DNA of 39,508 nucleotides, taken from positions 1 to 39,508 of the forward strand of contig NZ_NCII01000017.1 of the NCBI RefSeq assembly GCF_002256775.1, read 5' to 3'. The notes under the pieces were generated by a model, which ran no database searches, was not told the DNA's origin, and saw nothing but the letters and a program-made list of their open reading frames with translations. Made by a program: the position numbers and the translations under genes. Position 1 is the first letter of the stretch. Each line of letters starts with the position of its first letter. Below, in pieces: positions 25,035 to 33,057 of the stretch. Source of the DNA: Novosphingobium sp. 17-62-19 (GTDB lineage Bacteria > Pseudomonadota > Alphaproteobacteria > Sphingomonadales > Sphingomonadaceae).

Positions 25035-25478
25035 ATTGATCTCCTCTTGGGATGACCCAGACGGGGTGGTTGTGGGTCCCGGTGAATATGAGTCATGTCG
25101 AATCCGGGCGCAAGGGCGAATTTGTAACTGTCCATTATGTTATTGATGAGGCGTTAAAAAATCACTCCCACTCGATTATTCGGGCCTAACCCATCTATTT
25201 GATTTAGAACCATAAAAAATATTTTCGCGGAAAAACTACCGTCAGGGAATCTGGCAAAAAGCTACGCTTCGGAAATTTCAGGATAAATCGGCCACCGTTC
25301 GCGACATGCATTCTTCGCGATGTATCGTCTTCTATCGGACAGACTATGAGGCTGTCTGACCCGATTCATGCATCTCGGGGCGTCGATAAAAATACCGTCG
25401 AACGACCGAAATGCAACGCGCTTCATCGCGCGAAGAGCTCTGCAATCCGTACTCCGATCCGACGCCAACACCGGCCTC
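25035..25478. other. AT-rich spacer between the Fic module and the CoiA-like gene
   Basis: About 440 bp with no gene I can support. The first 230 bp are AT-rich, like the Fic module. A 69-codon minus-strand frame at 25262-25471 (GTG start) has no recognisable feature or good ribosome site. The boundary between the two composition types near 25270 may be an insertion junction. Confidence 0.35.
25085..25113 (-). promoter_or_regulatory. Possible promoter of the antitoxin-like/fic pair
   Basis: On the minus strand, TTGCGC (25113-25108) and CATATT (25090-25085) are separated by 17 bp and lie about 50 bp before the ATG at 25034. The fit to a sigma-70 promoter is moderate. Confidence 0.3.
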
Positions 25479-26903
25479 TCATCCGAGCGCCTGAGGGCCA
25501 GAGCTAGGATCCGCCCAGCGTGGCAGTTGCGCCAAGTCGATCAATTCTGCGCGTACCACACCATCGAGCGCTTCGGGGAAAAGCCGAACGACAGCCTTCC
25601 ACACGGGGTGATCGATCGTGACTTGGTCATGCGTCTCCCGTGCATTGCGGACGATTTTCTGAAGCGATGTGCGTTCGCCAAGGGCAGCCGCGCGGGTTAC
25701 GCCCAGAAACTGCAGGATCATATCTGCATAGGGCGCAAAGGCTGCTGAGCCGACCTTGCTATTCAGCATTGCCAGGAGAGCGCCGTCCCCGGAATGGCGG
25801 GTGATATAAACGACGTCGGAGTCCTGAGCGGCGCTATGCGCGATCGAACAGAGTATCGCGAACAGGCTGGCGAGATGCGCCTGGCCCTTATCCGCATGGG
25901 TAGCCCAATACGCATCTCTCCAAGCCGATAGGTCCGGAACGTGCGCGCGGACCGAGGCCCATGCGGGGGCAAAGCTCTCGCTATAAAACGGCGAGGCAGG
26001 CTTATCGCGTTGCGCCTGCTGGAACGCCTTCCACCAGCGATTGCGAACCTCACGGCAGTAGGTCGCCAGCCGTTCGCTGCGTCGATCTTCGACGAAAGCT
26101 GACCTACCCGAACTGGTCTGTAGATCGTCAAGACCGACGAGCCTCGGCTTTAGGTAGCTGCCCTTGCCATCTTCGAGAAGGCATTTGATGACGAGCGTAC
26201 CGCTCGCGACGGATGCGGCCTGCGCGTCGTCATCGAAGATGAAGGCATTCCCGCGCTGCATCGTGATGACGTCATGGAATCCTTGAGGCAACGGCTCGTC
26301 GAGGCGCCGAAAAATCCAGATCAGCCGCACGCCCTCGCGCTCATAGTGCAAATGCCGGGCTGCGATCTCGGGTGCGAACGGCTTGGAAAGCTGCACTTCG
26401 AGCGCAAAGCGACCCAAGTCGCCCATATCGAGGAAAATGTCTGGAAAGCGGCCACGAGTGTGGATGGCAGGACGCAGGTAGGTATCGATCGCTGACGCTT
26501 TGCATCGTGGATCAGCCTTCGCCACCGCTTCGATAACCTGACAGAGCTGGCGATGAAGCGCCGATTCCTGGTTGCCTTGATATTGCGCGGCACGCGCGTC
26601 GTCCGGCGTGAGGGTGCCGCCATCGTACCAAGGGCAAGTCGGCGGACTATCGGGAAAATGGGCGTAAAACGGAACATGATCCCCATCCACCGCCTGCGCA
26701 CGGATGAACACGCCGCCTTCGCAAAGTCGACACCGCGCCAATGCCGTATTCGGAGCCTCCTGACGCCGAATGTTGATCTGGGTACGCAGGTGCTCCCAGC
26801 TTTCGCGGGGCATCGCCATAAGGGTCTCGATCGGCACCGCGCCGCGCGGTAGCTCGAAATCGGCGATCCGGATGGTTCGCTGCAGGTCAGTCCCGCGACG
26901 CAC
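25479..26903 (-). CDS. CoiA-like protein: zinc-finger plus PD-(D/E)xK nuclease-like domain
   Basis: A 474-residue protein of the competence-CoiA-like group. Cys58-x2-Cys61, His82 and Cys90 (CRLC, AHFP, PTCPW) form a likely zinc-binding module. This is followed by a nuclease-like core with Asp155 (RFPDIFLDM) and Glu169-Val-Gln171 (ALEVQLSKPF), i.e. a PD...ExQ version of the PD-(D/E)xK site. The remaining 300 residues are helical and unassigned. The start is a GTG at 26903, ten bases after GGGGAG. CoiA-like proteins act in DNA uptake and recombination, but many genomic-island homologues have no known role. It is preceded on the same strand by a 101-codon gene 41 bp upstream, probably one operon. 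Confidence 0.65.
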   Translation of the reverse strand: MRRGTDLQRTIRIADFELPRGAVPIETLMAMPRESWEHLRTQINIRRQEAPNTALARCRLCEGGVFIRAQAVDGDHVPFYAHFPDSPPTCPWYDGGTLTPDDARAAQYQGNQESALHRQLCQVIEAVAKADPRCKASAIDTYLRPAIHTRGRFPDIFLDMGDLGRFALEVQLSKPFAPEIAARHLHYEREGVRLIWIFRRLDEPLPQGFHDVITMQRGNAFIFDDDAQAASVASGTLVIKCLLEDGKGSYLKPRLVGLDDLQTSSGRSAFVEDRRSERLATYCREVRNRWWKAFQQAQRDKPASPFYSESFAPAWASVRAHVPDLSAWRDAYWATHADKGQAHLASLFAILCSIAHSAAQDSDVVYITRHSGDGALLAMLNSKVGSAAFAPYADMILQFLGVTRAAALGERTSLQKIVRNARETHDQVTIDHPVWKAVVRLFPEALDGVVRAELIDLAQLPRWADPSSGPQALG

Positions 26904-26944
26904 GGCGCGGCGGCTCCCCAGCCTCGCCGTGGCGACGCATTGGT

Positions 26945-27250
26945 TTAACCGTGATCATAGCGGTTGATCCGCGCCAAACTCAAAAGCCCCTGCCGATCAA
27001 CCAGCAGGATCTTCATCACACCTTGCTCGGCCGCTCGCTGTTTTGCCTTATGCATCAATTCGAGGGCGGGGAGCTCGAAGCCGCTGAGCCTGCGTGGCTT
27101 CGCCATCTGGGCTGTGACCGGACCAACCAGGTTCATTTCAAGTTCGGCGACGATCGATTGCCCAGCGCCTGTAGGACGGTCCACGTAGACCGCGAAATAG
27201 GGTTCGCCGGGCGCGATTGCCTGCTCATTCAAAAGAATCTCGGCCAACAA
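26945..27250 (-). CDS. Hypothetical small protein upstream of the CoiA-like gene
   Basis: A 101-residue protein that I do not recognise. It has no signal peptide, no membrane helix and no cysteine. The C-terminal part contains a helix rich in lysine and alanine (LELMHKAKQRAAEQG) and a beta-strand pair (MKILLVDRQGLLSLARI). The start is TTG at 27250 or, with better spacing to the GGGAGG ribosome site, the TTG at 27247. It is probably co-transcribed with the CoiA-like gene and is divergent from the nuclease-like gene at 27355. Confidence 0.5.
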   Translation of the reverse strand: MLAEILLNEQAIAPGEPYFAVYVDRPTGAGQSIVAELEMNLVGPVTAQMAKPRRLSGFELPALELMHKAKQRAAEQGVMKILLVDRQGLLSLARINRYDHG

Positions 27251-27354
27251 CGTCCTCCCTCGATAGCGGAACCTTTATAGAACATCTTGCTCGACGAACA
27301 ACATATGGGAATAGCTGACTCAACATTTTGCCAACCTGGAGTATCGACGAGGCT

Positions 27355-27978
27355 ATGTCCGTTCAACGCCTGCGCACCATCGTGAATCTGTCGGTTCCGA
27401 CCCTCTTCCGCCAGATAGCGGGCGGTCGGGTGCAGTGTGAAAGCGAAGCGACCTTGCAACTCCACCTTGGCAGGATCATCGCCACTGCTGCCGATCTCGA
27501 AATCACCAGCGAGCGCGAGACCTTCTCGGTTGAGCTGGAAAAGCCTCTACGCGGCGCCGGCGGCAAGCGCGGCCGCATCGATGTGTGGTTCCGGCTCACT
27601 GACGATGACGGTCGACAGTGGCGATGCGCGATCGAGCTCAAGTTCTTCAAGCGGAAGAACCATCGAGAACCCAACAATCGCTACGAGGTCTTCAAAGACA
27701 TTGCGCGCCTTGAAAGTTGTGGTGACGTCGCGGATGTCGGCTTCATGATCGTCGCGACCGACCACCTGCACTACGTCAGCAACGAGGTGTATTCCCTTGC
27801 GACCAGCGATTTCGACTTTCGCAATGGGGCGACATACCAGGCTGGAAAGACTCTGACTTACAACACTGGCGGAGACTTCGGTCCGCCCATCACGTTAGCG
27901 CGCGACTACCAGTTCCAGTGGGCGGATGGGACGACTTCGCTACACTATCTCTTGCTCGAAGTGACACCAACGCCATGA
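27355..27978 (+). CDS. PD-(D/E)xK nuclease-like protein
   Basis: A 207-residue protein with a restriction-endonuclease-like core: Glu31 in a preceding helix (CESEATLQLHL), then Asp76 in GRIDVWFRL and Glu94-x-Lys96 in CAIELKFFKRK. This gives the E...D...ExK arrangement of the superfamily. The C-terminal third (YQAGKTLTYNTGG, LHYLLLEVTP) is beta-rich. The ATG at 27355 is used because it has GACGAGG upstream; an alternative TTG lies at 27328. It is not next to a methyltransferase. It begins a plus-strand group with a 242-residue unknown and an exported nuclease, back-to-back with the CoiA-like pair. Confidence 0.6.
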   Translation: MSVQRLRTIVNLSVPTLFRQIAGGRVQCESEATLQLHLGRIIATAADLEITSERETFSVELEKPLRGAGGKRGRIDVWFRLTDDDGRQWRCAIELKFFKRKNHREPNNRYEVFKDIARLESCGDVADVGFMIVATDHLHYVSNEVYSLATSDFDFRNGATYQAGKTLTYNTGGDFGPPITLARDYQFQWADGTTSLHYLLLEVTPTP

Positions 27979-28022
27979 TCGCTCGCGCATGGCTGTCGAT
28001 AAACGCATGAGTAAGAACCGAT

Positions 28023-28751
28023 ATGGCTGACGATATTCCTTCCGCAATCCTGACCGAGATCAAGCGCGTCGCCCGCGAGGAATGGCCGGGGGATCGGGAG
28101 ATGCAGCAGTATACAATCGACGCGGAGACCACCGCTTACCGAGGGCTGGACGACCTAGATTACGGGGAGGCTGCGGACCACAAGCCGGCGATCCTCACGG
28201 AGGCGAAGGAATACCACACCACCTGGGAAGAGATTTACGGCTTTGTCTCGGAGGAGGTCGAGGCCTTCAAAGCCCTAGCCGCCCTCGCGCCCGATGACGT
28301 CCCGACCGACTTCATTGCCGAACACAAACGCAAGGCCGCCGCCGAGCATGACTGGTTCGCCATGCAGCTTGAGACGGTGGAACAGGCGATCGAGGGCTAT
28401 CGCTACGTTCAGCGCACCCGCGCCAAGGTCGGTCCCATTCGCGACATCCTGGTGCGGATGGAGGCGATCATCGGTTCGGAGTGCTACAATGCCAACATCC
28501 AGAACTACAGCGCCTGGGGCGTCTGGGAGGGCGAAGGACGGTCGTTCCGATACCCTGTCACATACATCCGCGACGGCAAGGAGGAGAAGCGCAAGGCGCG
28601 CGTCGATGATCTCGAGCCCGAAGCGCTGATCACCGGCCACTACAAATTCGGCGCCAACGAGCTGAGCATTCACCGCGCCCTGGTTCGTATCGTCGATATG
28701 CTGAAGGCCGATTATGGCCTGACGATTCCCGCGCCCGAGGATCCCGCATGA
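28023..28751 (+). CDS. Hypothetical protein, 242 residues
   Basis: I do not recognise this protein. It is soluble and acidic. The N-terminal 90 residues include IKRVAREEWPGDREMQQYTI, the middle is a long helix (about 95-140), and the C-terminal 90 residues carry a well-formed beta-rich segment (YSAWGVWEGEGRSFRYPVT). The codon use matches its neighbours and the frame overlaps the next gene by ATGA, so it is real and co-transcribed with the SNase-like gene. It lies 44 bp after the PD-(D/E)xK gene. Confidence 0.6.
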   Translation: MADDIPSAILTEIKRVAREEWPGDREMQQYTIDAETTAYRGLDDLDYGEAADHKPAILTEAKEYHTTWEEIYGFVSEEVEAFKALAALAPDDVPTDFIAEHKRKAAAEHDWFAMQLETVEQAIEGYRYVQRTRAKVGPIRDILVRMEAIIGSECYNANIQNYSAWGVWEGEGRSFRYPVTYIRDGKEEKRKARVDDLEPEALITGHYKFGANELSIHRALVRIVDMLKADYGLTIPAPEDPA

Positions 28752-29185
28752 TTGCGGCGCGCCGTGTGCTGAGCCCACCAGCGTTCGTCCTCTGCGCCTT
28801 TGCCTTCTCGGTAATGGCGACGCCCGCCCGGGCGGACCCCTGCGAAGGTCGCCTGCCATCTCAGCCGGGGCAGCAGTTTTCGGGAACGGTCCGCTATGTC
28901 GGTGACGGCGACGGACTGTGCGTCGGCAATTCCAACGATCCAAACACCTGGATCGAAGTGCGCTTGGCGGACTTTGACGCGCCCGAACTCCACGCCCCTG
29001 ATGGCCGCCTGTCCAAATCGCTCCTCGAGCAGGTTGCGTTCGGTCAGAATGTAGCTTGCGAGGCGCGGCGCGGGCGGCGTGGCCGCGTGATCGTTTTCGA
29101 CCGGGTGATCGCCGTCTGCCGCGTCCATGGACGCTCGATCGGCGACCTACTCCGCGCGCGGCACGCGCCCGAAGGCGGCAACTGA
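28748..29185 (+). CDS. Exported thermonuclease-like (SNase-fold) protein
   Basis: A 145-residue protein with a signal peptide (residues 1-29, cleavage at ARA-DP). The SNase landmarks are present: VGDGDGLCVG (calcium loop), then WIEVRLADFDAPEL with the catalytic Arg and the Asp/Glu, then VFDRVIAVCRVHG in place of the usual YGR-type strand. It is short compared with staphylococcal nuclease but normal for the alphaproteobacterial family found on conjugative elements. It starts inside the stop of the preceding gene (ATGA). A periplasmic DNA-trimming role during transfer is possible (inference). Confidence 0.72.
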   Translation: MIAARRVLSPPAFVLCAFAFSVMATPARADPCEGRLPSQPGQQFSGTVRYVGDGDGLCVGNSNDPNTWIEVRLADFDAPELHAPDGRLSKSLLEQVAFGQNVACEARRGRRGRVIVFDRVIAVCRVHGRSIGDLLRARHAPEGGN

Positions 29186-29221
29186 TCGTCGAACCTCAAT
29201 CCAGAAGGGTCTAGGTCCAGG

Positions 29222-29239
29222 AGGGGAATGCCTTCCCCT
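29222..29239 (+). terminator. Stem-loop after the SNase-like gene
   Basis: AGGGGAA (29222-29228) pairs with TTCCCCT (29233-29239) around a 4-nt loop, 37 bp after the stop codon. There is no T-tract. The 194-bp gap up to the next gene otherwise shows nothing clear. Confidence 0.35.
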
Positions 29240-29379
29240 GCGGTCGAGCCGACACGTCTCGCCCGACCCCTTCTGCGGGGAGCGCCCCGCAACGCCCCCG
29301 CGGTAACAACCAATCCTGACGGCGGAATCCATTCGCAGCGACGTGCGTTGTCTCTGACCGTTAGCATGAGACTCACGCG

Positions 29380-29793
29380 ATGAAACCCACGCTTCAGGCA
29401 CATCTGCTCGAACGGGCCGCGAGCTTCCTCGTCATGGCCGATCACGTCGCCGAACCTGAAGCCCGGCTTTGCGGAGAACCGCTTTTACAGAATGTCGGCT
29501 ATGCACTCGAACTCGGGCTCAAAGCGCTCCTTGTTGAGCGGGGATGGGACGACGATAGCTGCCGCATCGAGGTGCGGCATGACATCGCCAAAGCCCTCGG
29601 CGAAGCAGCGAAGGTCGGATTTGTACCAGCGCATCCCGACCTTGCCGCCCTGATCGCCACTATCAGCCCCTACTATAAGCGGCACGGACTGTCCGAATTG
29701 GTGGCCACCGGCGGCTTGGCGATGTCGCCCGATCAGGCCTTGGCCGTGACGCGGAGCCTGCTTGATCAGGTCCGCGTGTCGGTCAGTAGGTAG
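29380..29793 (+). CDS. HEPN-like small protein
   Basis: A 137-residue all-helical protein. The pattern LLERAASFLVMADHV, then NVGYALELGLKALLVERG and a charged RIEVRHDIAKALGEAA, resembles HEPN domains. In those, an acidic-lysine helix (ELxLKAL) is followed by an R..H catalytic or structural motif before the next helix; here it is Arg66-His67-Asp68, not the canonical RxxxxH. HEPN proteins are RNases or nucleotide-binding partners in toxin-antitoxin and defence systems. No MNT-type partner gene is visible next to it. It lies 60 bp before the broken traG. Confidence 0.5.
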   Translation: MKPTLQAHLLERAASFLVMADHVAEPEARLCGEPLLQNVGYALELGLKALLVERGWDDDSCRIEVRHDIAKALGEAAKVGFVPAHPDLAALIATISPYYKRHGLSELVATGGLAMSPDQALAVTRSLLDQVRVSVSR

Positions 29794-29853
29794 CTGACGG
29801 ATCCGCAGGCGCACATTAGAGGGAGAGGGCTGCGGCTGTCGCCGTGACGGGTT

Positions 29854-31488
29854 TTGACGGTCGAGAGAGGTTCTCTGGCCGGCCCGTCGCGGAGATATCT
29901 GCGCCATGATGGTCCCGAGCATGTGCTGTGTTTTGCGCCGACGCGGTCCGGTAAGGGGGTCGGCCTCGTCATCCCGACCCTGCTTACCTGGCCGGGCGCC
30001 TGTATTGTTCACGACATCAAGGGCGAAAATTTCGGACTGACGGCGGGGTGGCGCAACCGGTTCAGCCACGTCCTGCGCTTCGACCCCACCGATATCAGCT
30101 CGGATGCATATAACCCTCTGCTCGAAGTCCGCCGCGGCCCCTCCGAAGTGCGCGACGTGCAGAACATCGCAGATATTCTGGTCGATCCCGAGGGCGCACT
30201 CGAAAAACGCAATCACTGGGAGAAAACCAGTCACGCCTTGCTCGTCGGCGCGATCCTGCACGTCCTCTATGCCGAAGCCGACAAGACGTTGGCGGGCGTT
30301 GCCAACTTCCTTTCGGATCCCAGGCGTCCCATCGATACGACGCTGCGCGCCATGATGACGACTCCGCATCTCGGCGATGACGGCGTTCATCCCGTCGTTG
30401 CGTCGGCCGCGCGCGAATTGTTGAACAAAAGCGAAAACGAGCGATCGGGCGTGCTGTCGACCGCGATGTCGTTCCTCGGCCTCTACCGCGACCCTGTCGT
30501 CGCGCGCGTGACGCGCCGATGCGATTGGCGGATTTCTGATCTTGTTGATCGGCGAGACCCGGTCACGCTCTATCTGATTGTCCCGCCATCCGACATCTCG
30601 CGAACCAAGCCCCTGATCCGGCTGATCCTTAATCAGGTCGGGCGACGCCTGACCGAGGACCTTGCCGCCAAGGGACGGCGCCACCGCCTGCTGTTGATGC
30701 TCGACGAGTTCCCCGCGCTCGGTCGCCTGGACTTTTTCGAGTCGGCGCTTGCCTTCATGGCTGGCTACGGCATCCGCAGCTTCCTTATCGCTCAAAGTCT
30801 CAACCAGATCGAAAAGGCTTACGGGCCGAACAATGCGATCCTCGACAACTGCCATGTGCGAGTGAGTTTCGCGACCAACGACGAGCGCACCGCCAAACGT
30901 GTAAGCGATGCCTTGGGAACCGCGACCGAGATCCGCGATGCCCGCAACTATGCCGGCCATCGTCTGTCGCCCTGGCTCGGCCATTTGATGGTTTCGCGTC
31001 AGGAAACAGCGCGGCCGCTGCTCACCCCGGGCGAAATCATGCAGCTCCCGCCGAGCGATGCGATCGTGCTCGTTTCAGGACTCTTCCCGGTCCGGGCGAC
31101 GAAGGCGCGCTACTATGAGGACCGCCAACTCAAGGCGCGACTACTGCCTCCTCCCACCGAACCGACCCAGCGCGAGGAGGTTGGCGCGCAGAGCGATGAT
31201 TGGAGCGCGCTGGCGCCGCTGCCATTTGCGCCGACCGCGGCAAGGACCTCAGGGGATGATGCCATCGATGGCGACGCCGACGATTCTGCCAATGCCGGAA
31301 TCCGGCGGGAGCCGGAAATTCCCGCGCATGAGGCAATAGCGCCGGAGACACCGCTGCCCGTGCGCGAGTTCGACGCCCTGGACGACGAACCTGACGACAA
31401 CGCCCTTCGCGCTCAGACGCTGCAGGCGCGAATGCGTGGCATGGCGCGCCAGGCTTCTCTCGATCCTGATGATGGGATCGTATTGTGA
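29854..31488 (+). pseudogene. traG: TraG/VirD4 conjugative coupling protein lacking its N-terminal membrane anchor
   Basis: 544 residues of a type IV coupling protein ATPase. The Walker A is APTRSGKGVG (Lys34), the Walker B is LLLMLDEFPALGRL (about 279-292), and QSLNQIEKAYG and the C-terminal TKARYYEDRQL segment are family-typical. Intact TraG proteins of this group have about 650 residues and begin with two membrane helices and a GxA-x-W linker before RYLRHDGPEHVL. Here homology starts at about residue 11 (GPSRRYLRHDG) with only a weak TTG start at 29854. The anchor has therefore been lost, apparently by a junction near 29850-29880 with a sequence resembling the leader of ardC-type (DUF1738) genes (the latter is memory-based inference). 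The rest of the frame is intact and overlaps copG. Confidence 0.78.
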
Positions 31489-31928
31489 AGCCGCCTCCCA
31501 GAATCAAACAGACATTCCGCCTTCCCGCTGAGCTGAGCCGGGATTTGGCTGACTATGCCCGGCGTCGGCGGGTCGCCCAGGGCGACGTGGTGCAAGCCGC
31601 ATTGTCATCCCACCTATCACCAGACGGCGCCGACCGCCTGGAGGCGGCGCTGGCGAGACGGCTCGATCGCATGACCCGCCAGATCGACCGGCTTGAGCGC
31701 CACATCATGATCAGCAACGAAACATTGGCTCTTTTTGTGCGCTTCTGGCTGACGGCCGTGCCGCCGCTCCCCGACTCAGCCCAAGCGGCAGCTCAGGCAA
31801 AGGGCCGCGAACGCTTCGAGGGCTTTGTTGAAACCCTGGGGCGACGCCTCGCCAAGGGGCGCAGCTTCGCCGACGAGATCGTTCAGGACGTTCCGGCAAC
31901 CACGAGCGCAGATCCCGACGAGGAGTGA
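31485..31928 (+). CDS. CopG-type ribbon-helix-helix protein of the tra/trb cluster
   Basis: A 147-residue protein that always lies between traG and trbB in this kind of conjugation cluster. The N-terminal 45 residues form a ribbon-helix-helix (IKQTFRLPAELSRDLADYAR and the second helix QGDVVQAALSSHL). A coiled segment (EAALARRLDRMTRQIDRLERH) and one hydrophobic helix (TLALFVRFWLTAVPPLP) follow. The start is a GTG that overlaps the traG stop (GTGA). Likely a DNA-binding regulator or transfer accessory factor. Confidence 0.75.
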   Translation: MKPPPRIKQTFRLPAELSRDLADYARRRRVAQGDVVQAALSSHLSPDGADRLEAALARRLDRMTRQIDRLERHIMISNETLALFVRFWLTAVPPLPDSAQAAAQAKGRERFEGFVETLGRRLAKGRSFADEIVQDVPATTSADPDEE

Positions 31929-32025
31929 ACCGCCGTTTCCCTGCCATTGTACGCTACAGCCCTACTACGCCCTCAAGCCTATTGAATCAGTACGATATCG
32001 CCGCTTCTTGCTCGACCCGTTGACT

Positions 32026-32044
32026 GTCTCGCCTCCGGCGAGAC
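32026..32044 (+). other. Stem-loop just before trbB
   Basis: GTCTCGCC (32026-32033) and GGCGAGAC (32037-32044) form a perfect 8-bp stem with a 3-nt loop, 20 bp before the GTG start of trbB. It could limit access to the start or mark a transcript end. Confidence 0.35.
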
Positions 32045-32064
32045 GCGAAAACGGGACGACGTTC

Positions 32065-33057
32065 GTGACCACAGTTGCTTTCCGGTCCGAGAGTTTCGCA
32101 CGCGGCGCACGGATGTTGCGGACCGCGCTGGGCGCCGACATCGCCGGGTATCTCGATGACCCGGGCGTCGTCGAAGTCATGCTCAACCCTGATGGCCGTC
32201 TGTGGATCGACCGGCTCGCGGGCGGCTTGGAGGATACCGGCGCGCGCATCAACGCGGCAGACGGCGAGCGCATCGTCAGGCTGGTGGCACACCACGTCGG
32301 AGCCGAGGTCCATGGCGGCAACCCGCGGGTCTCCGCCGAACTCCCCGAAACCGGCGAGCGCTTTGAGGGCCTGCTGCCTCCCGTCGTCGCCGCGCCCAGC
32401 TTCGCCATCCGTAAGCCCGCCGTCGCCGTCTTCACCCTGACCGATTATGTCGAGGCGGGGATCATGACCGCTGAGCAGGCCGAGAGCCTCCGCGCTGGCG
32501 TTTACGCCCGCAAGAACATCTTGGTGGTTGGCGGTACGTCCACCGGCAAAACGACACTCGTCAACGCCTTGCTCGCCGAGGTCGCCAGAACCGGCGACCG
32601 GGTGGTGCTTATCGAAGACACCCGCGAATTGCAGTGCGCGGCGCCAAATCTGGTCGCGCTACGGACCAAGGACGGCGCAGCGAGCTTGACCGACCTGGTT
32701 CGCTCGGCGCTGCGCCTGCGTCCTGACCGGATCCCGATTGGTGAGGTGCGCGGCGGCGAAGCGCTCGACCTGATCAAAGCGTGGGGCACAGGCCACCCCG
32801 GCGGTGTCGGCACCTTACACGCCGGCTCCGCGCTTGGCGCTCTGCGGCGTCTCGAACAGCTCATCCAGGAAGCGGTGATCACAGTGCCGCGCGCGCTGAT
32901 CGCCGAGACCATTGACCTGATCGCTGTTCTCTCTGGCCGTGGCACCTCCCGCCGGCTCGCCGAGCTCACGGGCCTATCGGTCTTGCTCCAGAGCCAGGCG
33001 CTTAAACAAGCGCTCAAGCCCTATTGCGTCGGCGGGCCTTGGGGTCGTCTAAACTGA
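32065..33057 (+). pseudogene. trbB: TrbB conjugative ATPase, 3'-truncated and fused to a trbE-like fragment
   Basis: A 330-residue frame whose first 300 residues are a normal TrbB/VirB11-type hexameric ATPase of the mating-pair system. It has [20 protein letters not shown] at the start, Walker A GGTSTGKTT (about 155-163), IEDTRELQC, GEVRGGEALDLIKAWGTGHP and the His box TLHAGS. After LAELTGL (to about 32976) the sequence stops resembling TrbB. The next residues, SQALKQALKPYCVGGPWGRL, look like an internal piece of TrbE (the ALxPYxxGGPxGRLLD region), joined in frame, and then a stop. So trbC, trbD and most of trbE seem to be deleted. The start is GTG at 32065 ([11 protein letters not shown]). 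Confidence 0.7.

Noticed and set aside
25262-25471. 69-codon minus-strand frame after the CoiA-like gene
   Set aside because: No ribosome site, no recognised feature and GTG start only; kept as spacer.
29313-29318. ATCCTG that could be an IncP-type nick site
   Set aside because: The next base does not fit the consensus, no relaxase gene or inverted repeat is next to it, and a 6-mer is expected by chance.
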